Shown here: positions 38,931 through 47,585 of the stretch, piece by piece | Layout of the letters: each line of letters opens with the position of its first letter | Position numbering within the stretch: position 1 is the stretch's first letter | Origin: Arthrobacter sp. 260 | Lineage (GTDB): Bacteria > Actinomycetota > Actinomycetes > Actinomycetales > Micrococcaceae | Assembly (NCBI RefSeq): GCF_013116745.1 | Contig: NZ_JABFOE010000011.1 | Location: 62,001-126,000 of the forward strand | Direction of reading: 5' to 3' | Length of the DNA: 64,000 nt | Position numbers and translations under genes: made by a program | Notes under the pieces: generated by a model | Databases searched by the model: none | What the model saw: the letters and a program-made list of their open reading frames with translations, nothing else | Told to the model about the DNA's origin: nothing

Positions 38931-39667
38931 GCGAGGACAACAGCACATCGGTAGTGAAGGTCACCGACCTGGTGGCCGGGTACCTGCCAGGGGTCAACAT
39001 CCTCAACGGCTGCAGCATCGAGGCCCGCTCCGGCGAGCTGATCGGCATCATTGGACCCAATGGTGCCGGTAAGTCGACGCTGCTCAAGGCCATGTTCGGA
39101 CTGGTGAAGGTCCATTCAGGCACAGTAGTGGTCCGGGACAAGGACATTACCGGTCTCAAGGCGAACAAGCTGGTCAGCCAGGGGGTGGGCTTCGTACCCC
39201 AGAACAACAACGTGTTCGCGTCGTTGACCATCGAGGAGAACCTTGAGATGGGCATGTACCAGCGCCCCAAGGACTTCAAGAAGCGGTTCGAGTTTGTGGC
39301 CGACCTCTTTCCCGAGTTGGGAAAGCGGCGTGCTCAGCGGGCTGGATCGCTCTCCGGTGGTGAGCGGCAGATGGTGGCGATGGGCCGCGCGCTCATGATG
39401 GATCCGGCGGTGCTCCTGCTGGATGAGCCCTCTGCGGGCCTGTCCCCCGTCAAACAGGACGAGACGTTCCTGCGGGTGCACGAGATCAACCGCGCCGGGG
39501 TGTCGGTGATCATGGTCGAGCAGAACGCACGTCGGTGCCTCCAGATCTGTGACAGGGCGTATGTCCTCGATCAGGGCAAGGACGCGTACACGGGAACCGG
39601 GCGCGAGCTGATGAAGGATCCGAAGGTAATCCAGTTGTACCTGGGGACGCTCGCGGACACAGCGTAA
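38927..39667 (+). CDS. livF: Branched-chain amino acid ABC ATPase LivF
   Basis: The 246-residue protein has Walker A GPNGAGKST near residue 43, the LivF-type LSGGERQMVAMGRALMM signature and LLLDEPSAGLSP, and the FVPQNNNVFASLTIEENL Q-loop. With LivG it powers the LivHM channel. It is the last gene of livHMGF and a strong hairpin follows. Confidence 0.96.
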   Translation: MSEDNSTSVVKVTDLVAGYLPGVNILNGCSIEARSGELIGIIGPNGAGKSTLLKAMFGLVKVHSGTVVVRDKDITGLKANKLVSQGVGFVPQNNNVFASLTIEENLEMGMYQRPKDFKKRFEFVADLFPELGKRRAQRAGSLSGGERQMVAMGRALMMDPAVLLLDEPSAGLSPVKQDETFLRVHEINRAGVSVIMVEQNARRCLQICDRAYVLDQGKDAYTGTGRELMKDPKVIQLYLGTLADTA

Positions 39668-39680
39668 CCAGGCTTCGTCG

Positions 39681-39726
39681 ATGCCCGGTCGGGATCTCAC
39701 TGGAGATCCCGACCGGGCATTTTCGT
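39681..39726 (+). terminator. Rho-independent terminator of livHMGF
   Basis: An 18-base perfect stem (39681-39698 with 39703-39720) with a four-base loop is followed by TTTCGTT, 14 bases after the livF stop. Confidence 0.93.
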
Positions 39727-39965
39727 TGTCATCTGCCAGCCAGCCCCCAGTCGACGCTCTCTCCTCCATTCCTCCCCGCGCCGTCTGGTGGGGAGTTTAG
39801 CTGCGTCATCAGCGGAGTTCGTGGGTCTTCCCTGGGGTAGCCGGCGCGTTGCTGTGGGAGGGGTGTCTCACGAGGCTTCGGGACCCAAGAGATTGTCTGA
39901 AAAAGTTTCATCCAGATGCCCGATTCACCCCTAAAAATGTCGGTGCTCGATGATGGACTAAGGGT

Positions 39966-41594
39966 ATGAAAAGCAGCAATTCTTCTGCTTCGAGGACCGG
40001 ATTTCCGCCCGCTCCTGACACCGGTCCAGCGCCCGACGGCGGCCGCCCCCACGGTTCTCCCTCCGGGGCGAGGACTGCAGACTACGGCCCGGCCGGACCA
40101 CTGGGTGAGGGCGCTGTGTGGTCCGCACCCGGCCCATCCCCTGCGGCTGACTCTCCCAAGGCATCCGACGTGGCCGACATGGCAGATACGGTGGCCGAGC
40201 CCTACCCAACCACTGCAACAGCACCCGCAACCACAGCTCCATGCGGCCCCACCACCGCAACCAAGAAGGCTCTTCCTTCTGGCGAATCAGCTCCTCTTGG
40301 TGACTCGGTGTTGACGGGTTGGGTGTCTTTGGCCGCGATGGTGGACTCAGATGCGTCGCAGACGCTTGAGGTGATGAAGGCTCTGGATGGGTTGCGGTCA
40401 TGGGTTGATGCGCAGGAAGCCAAAGCGGTCACCCATCTGTGGGATTTGATCCGGACGGAATGCCCGGGAGTGGAAGAGGCAGCGCAGGACCTCGGCCGAA
40501 CGCTGACGGCTTCCGAGATTGGCGCGGCTCTGCGCCTGCCGGATCGGACCGCGGGGGCACTGATCGAGAACAGTGAGTTCCTGGTCCGGGACTACCAGTC
40601 GACCCTACGGGCCCTTGAAGACGGCAAGATCACCAGGCGTCATGCCGTAGCCGTGGTCGGCGAGGCGATCAGCATCCCCGACACGGTGCCCGGGGTGTGT
40701 GCCGGGTTCGAGGCCCAACTGATCGATCTGGCCTGTGAGCTGACGGTCGCGAAGTTCAGCTATCAGGCGGTCCGGTTACGCGAAACCCTGCACCCTGAAT
40801 CGATCACAGTGCGGCGGCGCAAGGCTATCCAGGACCGGCGGGTATACGTCGCCCCGGACTACGACGGAATGGCCTGGCTTCATGCTTTCCTTCCCACTGA
40901 GCAGGTGGCCGGAATCTTCCACCGCGTCGACACCGCAGCCCGCCACCTCCAGAGCGCCGAGGAGTCACGGACGCTCACCCAATTGCGGGCTGACGTCCTG
41001 GTCGATGTGCTTACCAGCGCCGGAGCCACCGGGCACATCGCTGACGGCGACAGTAACCCCACTGGCCCGAAGGACAGCGGCGCCTTTTGGGGTGTGCAGG
41101 CGAAGGTGTTCGTCACCGTCCCGGTCTCCACACTCCTGGGCGGGGATGTGCCAGGTGAGCTGGAAGGCTACGGGCCGATTGACCCTGAGACGGCAAGGAG
41201 ACTCGCCGGGCATGCCCCATCGTTCACCCGGATTCTTACCCACCCGTTCACGGGGGCGAGGCTTGGGGCCGATGCCACCACCTACCGGGTCCCCAAGGAC
41301 CTGCAGGACGCGGTCCGGGTCAGGGATCGGACGTGTCGGCATCCGGGATGTAACCGGTTGGCGGTGTTCTGCGAACTCGACCACACCACACCCTGGGCCA
41401 GCGGCGGGAAAACCAGCTATTCGAATCTGGCCGCGCTGTGTAAACGCCACCACAAACTCAAATCCGAAGGCTACTGGCACTACCGTCAACCCGAACCCGG
41501 AATGATCATCGCCATCTCACCCGCCGGTCACACTTATGTCACCCGACCAGACCCACCACCAGCGCCACCCCCAGAAGAACCACCACCCTTTTAG
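39966..41594 (+). CDS. DUF222 / HNH endonuclease domain protein (13E12-type)
   Basis: The 542-residue protein has a long low-complexity N-terminus, a central DUF222 helical domain (about residues 110-400) and a C-terminal HNH nuclease with RTCRHPGCNRLAVFCELDHTTPWASGG (given in part) and NLAALCKRHHKLKSEG, including paired CxxC-like cysteines and the HH motif. It ends with a proline-rich tail. These genes occur in many copies in actinobacteria (REP13E12 in Mycobacterium) and are thought to be mobile or selfish. ATG at 39966 with AAGGG just upstream. The 298 bases before it hold the livF terminator and then nothing I recognise. Confidence 0.93.
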   Translation: MKSSNSSASRTGFPPAPDTGPAPDGGRPHGSPSGARTADYGPAGPLGEGAVWSAPGPSPAADSPKASDVADMADTVAEPYPTTATAPATTAPCGPTTATKKALPSGESAPLGDSVLTGWVSLAAMVDSDASQTLEVMKALDGLRSWVDAQEAKAVTHLWDLIRTECPGVEEAAQDLGRTLTASEIGAALRLPDRTAGALIENSEFLVRDYQSTLRALEDGKITRRHAVAVVGEAISIPDTVPGVCAGFEAQLIDLACELTVAKFSYQAVRLRETLHPESITVRRRKAIQDRRVYVAPDYDGMAWLHAFLPTEQVAGIFHRVDTAARHLQSAEESRTLTQLRADVLVDVLTSAGATGHIADGDSNPTGPKDSGAFWGVQAKVFVTVPVSTLLGGDVPGELEGYGPIDPETARRLAGHAPSFTRILTHPFTGARLGADATTYRVPKDLQDAVRVRDRTCRHPGCNRLAVFCELDHTTPWASGGKTSYSNLAALCKRHHKLKSEGYWHYRQPEPGMIIAISPAGHTYVTRPDPPPAPPPEEPPPF

Positions 41595-42087
41595 GCAGAG
41601 CCCCCTCCTTTAGGCAGAGTCCGCCCCTCCACGCCGCGCATTCTTCCTCGTCGGTCCGGCTCCGGGAAGTCGCGGATCGAGGCGGTGCCCGTGACCAGAG
41701 TGCCTGTGACCAGACAGCCACATCGCCCCAAAGGAACGTGTCCCCACCAAAGACAACGCTGGGTTCCACGCAGGCCTGTCCCGACGAAGCGCCCAGCGCC
41801 AAACAACCTCGTCCTACACGGCGCTCGTCACCAGAGCACCCGTGACCAGAGTGCCCGTGACCAGACAACCGCGTCCCCTTCCGCAACAACTCCTCATCCA
41901 CGCACCCGGGCTCCACGTAGCGGGGCCCTCAGACCACCCTTGCGCCCGGCGAGCCGCCTAACAGGGCAAGGTAACCCTGATATCCCCGGGGCTCCTCAAG
42001 GGGCCTGTAGCCACTCCAGATGCCCAGTAAGAGGCCCCAGTCCTCAAGTCCGCCCCTAGATAGCACACCGGGGCCCTCCAGACATAG
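41595..42087. other. Non-coding stretch with internal near-duplicate
   Basis: No credible gene is present; frames in this stretch code for low-complexity sequence without family signals. Two near-identical segments starting near 41690 and 41840 each read GTGACCAGAGTGCC then GTGACCAGACA, and ACCAGA recurs between. It lies downstream of the DUF222 gene and may be a decayed remnant of that element. Confidence 0.5.
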
Positions 42088-42089
42088 CA

Positions 42090-42134
42090 AAACGGTCGTT
42101 GCTACCCCTGGATCAGGGGTAGCAACGACCGTTT
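42090..42134. terminator. Very long terminator hairpin of livK
   Basis: A 21-base perfect stem (42090-42110 with 42114-42134) with a three-base GAT loop lies 64 bases past the livK stop on the - strand and is followed by TTTT there. It can also stop rightward transcription from the DUF222 side. Confidence 0.92.
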
Positions 42135-42197
42135 GTGGTGCGAGTGTCGAGCTAGTTGTCAGCCGGGCTGGAGTTCAGCACGAGCTGACCCGTCCCT

Positions 42198-43580
42198 CTA
42201 GAGCTGTCCGGTTTCGGAGCGGCTCGGCTGTGGGATGTTGTCGCCGTCGAACGCGTAGATACCGATGAACGCTTCGGTAGGATCACCGTTCTCGTCGAAC
42301 GTGATCGGACCGGAGATACCGTCGTAGTCGATGTCTTCGCCGTCGCGCAGCAGGGTGACGCAGGCAGCGAAGTCGTAGCACTTCTCGCCTTCGCCGGTAA
42401 CGCCCTGCAGTTCGGCAGCGATGGCCTCGCCATCGGTGGATCCTGCAGCCTCAGCTGCCAACGCAACAACATTCGCCGCGTCGTAGCTTTCACCTGCGTA
42501 GCTCCAGCTGGTGAGAGCTGGATCGATCTCGAGCAGCGCTTCCTGGAACGCGTCACCGGTGAAGGGGCCAGGAATGGTGCCCTGTGCACCCTCCATGGTT
42601 CCTGGATCCAGATCAGCACTGTAGTCGGCAGTGTTGCCGTCGACGAGGAAGAGGGTGCTTGGGTCAACACCCTGAGCGGTCAGAAGCGGCACAATGCTGG
42701 TTGCCTGGTCGAAGCTGATGACGACGATGGCGTCAGGCTCTGCAGCGACGACTGCGTCGACCTGGCTGCTGAACTGTGAGTCACCCTCGTTGAACATCTC
42801 GTTCGCGACGACCTGGCCACCTGCGCCTTCAACAGCCTCGCTGATGAAGCCCTGGAGTCCGGTGCCGTAGGCATCGTTCAGGGTGACCATACCGACGGTC
42901 TGGGCGCCACACTCCATGATGTAGTTGCCGAGCACGCGGCCCTGCAGCACGTCGGAAGGTGCGGTGCGCCAGTACAGGCCGTTGTCATCCCAGTCGGTGA
43001 AGTCGGGAGCCGTGTTGGCCGGCGAGATCTGGATGACTCCGGCACCGGTGATCTGGTTGATCACAGTGCGGGAAACACCCGAAGATGCGGCACCGATGAT
43101 GGCGCTGACGTCCTGGGACAGCAGGTCAGTGACTGACTGGGTGGCGATGTCGGTGGTGGTATCGCCCGAGTCACGGTGGATGATTTCGACGTCCTGGCCG
43201 AGTACACCGCCTGCCTCGTTGATTTCCTGGACTGCCAGGTTTGTGCCGGCGATCTCGGGTGGGCCGAGGAACGCGAGTGCACCGGTGGTTGGCAGAAGCG
43301 TGCCCAGAGTCAGTGGGGTATCAGAAGTGGTGGTTGCCTCGGGGACAGCTGCGGGGTCACCCTTCGGGTTGGCCTCGGGGGCTTCCCCGCCCTGGCTCTC
43401 CGGGCAGCTCAGCCCGGTGGCGGCGGGTGCGGCTGAGGTTTCTCCGCCGTCTCCTTCAGGAGTCGATCCGCCGCAGGCAGATGCGAAGAGCGCGATGCCC
43501 AGCCCCAGGGCAGCGACCTTCGCTACGCGCGGTGCATTGTCTCCAATGCCAAACCGCACGGAGTTGCGTGTTGCAGTCAT
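42198..43580 (-). CDS. livK: Branched-chain amino acid ABC substrate-binding lipoprotein LivK
   Basis: The 460-residue lipoprotein has a signal peptide ending in the lipobox LFASACGG, an acidic, alanine-rich linker, then a periplasmic-binding-protein type 1 domain (LTLGTLLPTTGALAFLGPPEIAG to the end), the Leu/Ile/Val-binding family. It should feed the livHMGF system, but it lies on the opposite strand about 2.5 kb past livF. A GAGGAG Shine-Dalgarno stands before the ATG at 43580. Two extra cysteine-bearing segments (YIMECGAQ, EKCYDFAACVTLL) suggest a disulfide. Confidence 0.94.
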   Translation of the reverse strand: MTATRNSVRFGIGDNAPRVAKVAALGLGIALFASACGGSTPEGDGGETSAAPAATGLSCPESQGGEAPEANPKGDPAAVPEATTTSDTPLTLGTLLPTTGALAFLGPPEIAGTNLAVQEINEAGGVLGQDVEIIHRDSGDTTTDIATQSVTDLLSQDVSAIIGAASSGVSRTVINQITGAGVIQISPANTAPDFTDWDDNGLYWRTAPSDVLQGRVLGNYIMECGAQTVGMVTLNDAYGTGLQGFISEAVEGAGGQVVANEMFNEGDSQFSSQVDAVVAAEPDAIVVISFDQATSIVPLLTAQGVDPSTLFLVDGNTADYSADLDPGTMEGAQGTIPGPFTGDAFQEALLEIDPALTSWSYAGESYDAANVVALAAEAAGSTDGEAIAAELQGVTGEGEKCYDFAACVTLLRDGEDIDYDGISGPITFDENGDPTEAFIGIYAFDGDNIPQPSRSETGQL

Positions 43581-43628
43581 GTATTTTTTCTCCTCGACCG
43601 AAAGGCTTTGTGCGCCTTTGATGCGATC

Positions 43629-43644
43629 ACCAGGTGTTCCTGGT
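43629..43644 (-). promoter_or_regulatory. Small inverted repeat upstream of livK
   Basis: ACCAGG (43629-43634) and CCTGGT (43639-43644) are perfect arms with a four-base loop, 49 bases before the livK start. It may be an operator or a leader hairpin. Confidence 0.35.
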
Positions 43645-43761
43645 ATGTAGAAAAGCTAATGCAAAAATGTGTCGAAACTAAGCAATTCCGGTCACATCCT
43701 TGTAACGCTCGCCACAAAAGGATCGAAACCCCTGCCGAATCAACAGCTTCGGGAGGGTCAG

Positions 43762-43837
43762 TGGTGCCCCAGGTCAGACTCGAACTGACACTGAACAGAT
43801 TTTAAGTCTGGTGCCTCTGCCATTGGGCTACTGGGGC
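43762..43837 (-). tRNA. tRNA with UAA anticodon (tRNA-Leu by anticodon), class I shape
   Basis: A full cloverleaf of 76 bases including an encoded CCA: acceptor arms GCCCCAG and CTGGGGC pair perfectly, the T arm is GTCAG-TTCGAGT-CTGAC, the D arm has GCC/GGC with a GG-containing loop, and the anticodon loop is CTTAAAA, giving UAA at 43802-43804 (leucine UUA codon). The variable region is only five bases (TCAGT), whereas bacterial tRNA-Leu normally has a long variable arm. One anticodon-stem pair (C-U) is mismatched. It is a confident tRNA-like gene; its charging identity is less sure. Confidence 0.85.
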
Positions 43838-43904
43838 GGTAACGGGCTGATCGTCCCCTCCAGAATACGTGATCCTCCAGTACCCCGGGGGAGCCACCGC
43901 GTGC

Positions 43905-44426
43905 TCACAGCCGTGAGAACGGATCGGCGTAGACAAACTCGCCGACAGGAATCGTGACGCCACCGATTGCCCGAACCATGAAGTAGTCGCCCCAGGCCGG
44001 GTCGGGGGCCGCAACCCCGAGCCCCGTCGCAGGCTGGAACCCAAACCGGTGATAGAACCCCGGATCGCCGAGCAACGCGATCGATGTCTCTCCGAGCGCC
44101 TCCGCCCGACGGAGTGACTCGACCATCAGCGCCGATCCCACTCCGTGCCCCTGGGATGCGGGCAGCACCCCGATGGGTCCCAACCCCAGGGAGGGTACCG
44201 CCCCGATCCGTGCCCTCGTCGTGATGACGTAGCCGACCACCACGTCGCACACCGTGGCAACCACCGAAAGATCCGGTACATAGTCTGCACCGGCCAGCAA
44301 CTCACGGGTAAGACCCACTTCAACCGGCTCGGCGGAAGGGTCCGACGGAACCCGGAACGCAATGGCCAGCAGGCCGAAAATCTGTTGACGGTCGGCCGGG
44401 GTCTCCGAACGGATGGTGAGGCTCAT
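43905..44426 (-). CDS. GNAT family N-acetyltransferase
   Basis: The 173-residue protein has the GNAT acetyl-CoA loop LPASQGHGVGSALMVESL near residue 92, a first strand LTIRSETPADRQQIFGLL, and the YhbS-like ending LLGDPGFYHRFGFQPATGLG. Its substrate is unknown. It lies downstream of ndh on the same strand but 188 bases away, so it may have its own promoter. Confidence 0.92.
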   Translation of the reverse strand: MSLTIRSETPADRQQIFGLLAIAFRVPSDPSAEPVEVGLTRELLAGADYVPDLSVVATVCDVVVGYVITTRARIGAVPSLGLGPIGVLPASQGHGVGSALMVESLRRAEALGETSIALLGDPGFYHRFGFQPATGLGVAAPDPAWGDYFMVRAIGGVTIPVGEFVYADPFSRL

Positions 44427-44614
44427 ACAACCAAAGCTAGCGGGTCGGGCTGCTGACCGTCAGTTCGAGTCCGCACCTCCCTCGCGCAGCGCACTGCGGC
44501 GAAGGAGTGGTTGCTCAGCGGAATCGGCTGGGTACACAACACCGGCGGGCCCAACGACAACGGCGGCACCTGCCCGGAAGGACACGTACCGCCGTCAACG
44601 CCACTCAGGGTGGG

Positions 44615-46051
44615 CTAGCTCTTCGCTGGTGCGCCGTAGGAGTCGGCTTTCGCCGCACCAGCACTGGCTGGTGCTTCAGCCTTCTTCGGCGGCGGGGTGG
44701 CCGCTTCACGGAACTGCCGCTTGGGCGTCTGCAGGTCCATCAGCTGGGTCGTGTCGCGCCCGAAGACGAAGCTCAGGATCCAGTTCGAAACCACCCGGAA
44801 CTTCCGCTCGAACATCGGCATCGCCATGCCGTGGTAGCCACGGTGTGCCAACCAGGCCGGGAGTCCGCGCATCCCGAAGCCCATAATGTTGGCCACACCC
44901 TTGTACTGGCCGAATCCGGCCACTGCACCGAGGTTCTTGTGCTTGTATTCCTTGACCCGGCCGACGCCGTTGTTCTGCGCGTAGATGTTCTTCGCGAGCA
45001 ACTTGGCCTGCCGGACTGCGTGCTGTGCGTTGGGAACGCAGAACCCGCCAACGCCTCCACCGGTGAGGTCGGGTACTGCTGCGACGTCGCCAGCGGTCCA
45101 GGCGCCGTCGATGGGCCCATCGTCGCCGGTGATCCGGAGTTCAGCGTTGGCACGCAGGCGGCCACGCTCGTCGATTGGGAAGTCCGAGGACCTGACCATC
45201 GGGTTGGCCTGTACGCCAGCCGTCCAGATCAGGGTGTCGGTCTCAAACTCGTCCGCTGGGGTCTTGTCAGGCATGTTGATCAGCTTCAGGCGCCCGTCGA
45301 CGGCGCTGGCCAGCGAGGTGTTCAGCTTGACCTGGATCCCGCGGGACCGCAGGTGCGCGACCACCCAGACAGCCTGAGGTTCGGTGACCTCGGGCATGAT
45401 CCTGCCCATGGCTTCCACCATGACGAACCGCAGGTCGGCGTGCTCCAGGCGGTCGTTCTTCTTCACGGCCGCCCGGGCCATGTCCTCGATCTCGGTGATG
45501 GTTTCGATTCCCGCGAACCCACCGCCGACGACGACGAACGTCAACGCGCGGTCACGCTCGGGACCTGCGTCCATCAGCGAACCGGTTTCGATCCGCTCGA
45601 GGACCTGGTTGCGCAGGGCTACCGCTTCCTCAATGGTCTTCAGGCCGATGCCCTGGTCCTTCAGACCGTCGATCGGGAAGGTCCTGGTGATGGAGCCGGC
45701 GGCCATGACGACGTCGCGGTAGGTGAGCTCGAAAGGCTCACCCCCATCGGCAGGCGCAATCATCGCCGTGCGGCGCGAGTGGTCGATGCCGGTGACCTTG
45801 CCGGTAATCAGCTCGGTCTGCTTCAGGTGCGTGCGGTGGGACACCACCGCGTGGCGGGCCTCAATGTTGCCGCCAGCCACCTCGGGGAGGAACGGCTGGT
45901 AGGTCATGTAGGGCAGCGGGTCCACCAGGGTGACGATGCCACCGTGGGATTTGACCTTCTTCTGTAGCTTGTGGGCGACGTAGAGACCTACGTAGCCGCC
46001 ACCGACTACAAGAATGCGCGGACGATCGGAGAACTGTTGATTCAGTGCCAT
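44615..46051 (-). CDS. ndh: Type II NADH:quinone dehydrogenase
   Basis: NDH-2 passes electrons from NADH to the quinone pool without pumping protons. The 478-residue protein has an FAD-binding ILVVGGGYVGLYVAHKL at the N-terminus, the NADH-binding VVVGGGFAGIETITEI near residue 180, GVQANPMVR and a flavin motif WTAGDVAAVPD. The C-terminal part has an amphipathic membrane-contact region (NWILSFVFGRDTTQL) and a Pro/Ala/Lys tail. ATG at 46051 starts the conserved fold; a longer upstream frame is not supported. Confidence 0.94.
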   Translation of the reverse strand: MALNQQFSDRPRILVVGGGYVGLYVAHKLQKKVKSHGGIVTLVDPLPYMTYQPFLPEVAGGNIEARHAVVSHRTHLKQTELITGKVTGIDHSRRTAMIAPADGGEPFELTYRDVVMAAGSITRTFPIDGLKDQGIGLKTIEEAVALRNQVLERIETGSLMDAGPERDRALTFVVVGGGFAGIETITEIEDMARAAVKKNDRLEHADLRFVMVEAMGRIMPEVTEPQAVWVVAHLRSRGIQVKLNTSLASAVDGRLKLINMPDKTPADEFETDTLIWTAGVQANPMVRSSDFPIDERGRLRANAELRITGDDGPIDGAWTAGDVAAVPDLTGGGVGGFCVPNAQHAVRQAKLLAKNIYAQNNGVGRVKEYKHKNLGAVAGFGQYKGVANIMGFGMRGLPAWLAHRGYHGMAMPMFERKFRVVSNWILSFVFGRDTTQLMDLQTPKRQFREAATPPPKKAEAPASAGAAKADSYGAPAKS

Positions 46052-46129
46052 GCTTCGATGGTACCGGACTTTGTGAAAATCTTCACTAACTCTTGGTCGG
46101 ACTAGATTCCTCGCCCCAGAAAGGCACAA

Positions 46130-47581
46130 TCAGGGTCCGTCGTCGCTGGCGATCCCCTGAGACTTAGCCTCGGACTCTCCCTTCGCGCTGTCCAAGGCAG
46201 CACGCCGAGCCCGCAGGACGGCGACGGTGCCCCCGGTCAGGACGACGAGGATCAGGGCGCCGAAACCGAGCACGATTGCTGCGGGCAGACCGCCCGAGGT
46301 CCCAGTCACCTCTTCGGCGACTGGCACCGCGGGTTCGGGGATGTCGACGGGCGTGGGTTCGGTGGTGGGCTCCGCCGGTTCGGGAGGTGGCGCGGGTTCT
46401 CCCCTGCGGTAGATCTGGATGAACTCGGCCATACTCCCGAGAAGGTTCTCCTCGGGCACCGCGATGTCGGCGTTCACTGCCGCGGCGACGTCGAGGATCC
46501 CGTAGCCGTAGATGGTGTCGCGCTCCCCGCCGTCGTCGCCGGCGTCCCGTGCCGTCAGGAGAATCCTGTTGACCACCTGGGCGGCAGAGAGGTCAGGGTA
46601 TTGGGACCGGATCAGTGCGGCAGTGCCTGCAACGAGAGGCGCTGCCCCCGAGCTGCCCGACCAGTCCGCGTAGACCCCTCCGGGCAGGGCACCCACGAGG
46701 TTCTCGGCGGGAGCGGCGACGCCGATGCTGATGCCTTCGGAGGACGATTCGCGGCTCGCTTCGCCGTCGCGGTCCAGACCGGCGACCGCGAGGACCCCCG
46801 GCATGGTCGCCGGAGCGCCGACCTGCATTGAGCCGCCAGCGCGGTTTCCGGCGGCAGCAACGATCACCACATCGTTTTCCTCGGCATAGAGGAAGGCGTC
46901 ATCCCAGCTTTCCGGCCAGGTGGGCGAGGTGCTTCCCAGAGACATGTTGATCACCTGGGCGCCGTTGTCCACTGCCCACCGGACGGCGTCGGGAATCTGT
47001 TGGTCAATACTGATTCCAGCGGGGTTGGGGCCCTTGGTCGGACCCTCGATCCAGACCGAGACGGCTAGCAGGTCCGCCTGCGGCGCCACGCCGACGATCC
47101 CGTCGGAGCCGCGCCCATAGGTGTCTGGCCCGGTGGTCTCCACCGGTTCGGGTGACGGCGACTGGTCGCCCGGGGATTCGTCGTCGGCGGCGGATGGCGA
47201 CGGGCTGGGAGGGGGATCGGGCAGGTGCCCGCGCCCGGCGAGCAGACTGGCGACCAGGGTGCCGTGCTCCGACACCTCGCCAATACCCAGCTGGCCATCC
47301 AGCTGTCCAGCACCCGAAACATCAGTTCCGCCCACCACAACGCCGTCGAGGTCGGGGTGCGATCCGTCGACGCCGCTGTCGATCACCGCAACGCGGACCC
47401 CCTCCCCCTGGGTGGTCTCCCACGCCTCGGTGATGCCGTAATCCTCCAGCCAGTACTCGCGCTCCCGCAGTTCATCGGCGTGAGCAGGGAACGCAGGCAG
47501 CAGCGCGGCTGCCAGTACCGCCCCGAGCAAACAGGCCGTTGACCGCAGCCGGACACTCAGTGGACCGCGAGAGGGAGTCAC
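46130..47581 (-). CDS. Secreted, membrane-anchored subtilisin-like serine protease (S8)
   Basis: The 483-residue protein has a signal peptide (LLGAVLAAALLPAFPAHA), a subtilase domain with VAVIDSGVDGSHPDLDG (Asp), EHGTLVASLLAG (His) and DWSGSSGAAPLVAGTAALI (Ser), a Pro/Glu-rich linker and a C-terminal membrane helix (AAIVLGFGALILVVLTGG) with a basic tail. This layout matches mycosin-type proteases, but no type VII secretion genes are near. A Pro/Ser-rich insert (PDPPPSPSPSAADD) follows the histidine block. The start is GTG at 47581 or TTG at 47584, a few bases after the ppx stop, so they are coupled. Confidence 0.92.
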   Translation of the reverse strand: MTPSRGPLSVRLRSTACLLGAVLAAALLPAFPAHADELREREYWLEDYGITEAWETTQGEGVRVAVIDSGVDGSHPDLDGVVVGGTDVSGAGQLDGQLGIGEVSEHGTLVASLLAGRGHLPDPPPSPSPSAADDESPGDQSPSPEPVETTGPDTYGRGSDGIVGVAPQADLLAVSVWIEGPTKGPNPAGISIDQQIPDAVRWAVDNGAQVINMSLGSTSPTWPESWDDAFLYAEENDVVIVAAAGNRAGGSMQVGAPATMPGVLAVAGLDRDGEASRESSSEGISIGVAAPAENLVGALPGGVYADWSGSSGAAPLVAGTAALIRSQYPDLSAAQVVNRILLTARDAGDDGGERDTIYGYGILDVAAAVNADIAVPEENLLGSMAEFIQIYRRGEPAPPPEPAEPTTEPTPVDIPEPAVPVAEEVTGTSGGLPAAIVLGFGALILVVLTGGTVAVLRARRAALDSAKGESEAKSQGIASDDGP

Positions 47582-47585
47582 CAAG

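Noticed and set aside
37509-38948. A 479-residue - strand frame
   Set aside because: It is antisense to livM and livG; no independent support.
41539-42059. Frames on both strands in the stretch after the DUF222 gene
   Set aside because: The products are low-complexity, lack ribosome sites and overlap the repeats; treated as non-coding.
46130-47581. Part of a type VII secretion locus
   Set aside because: No EccB, EccC, EccD or WXG100 gene is in the window; only the protease architecture is shared.
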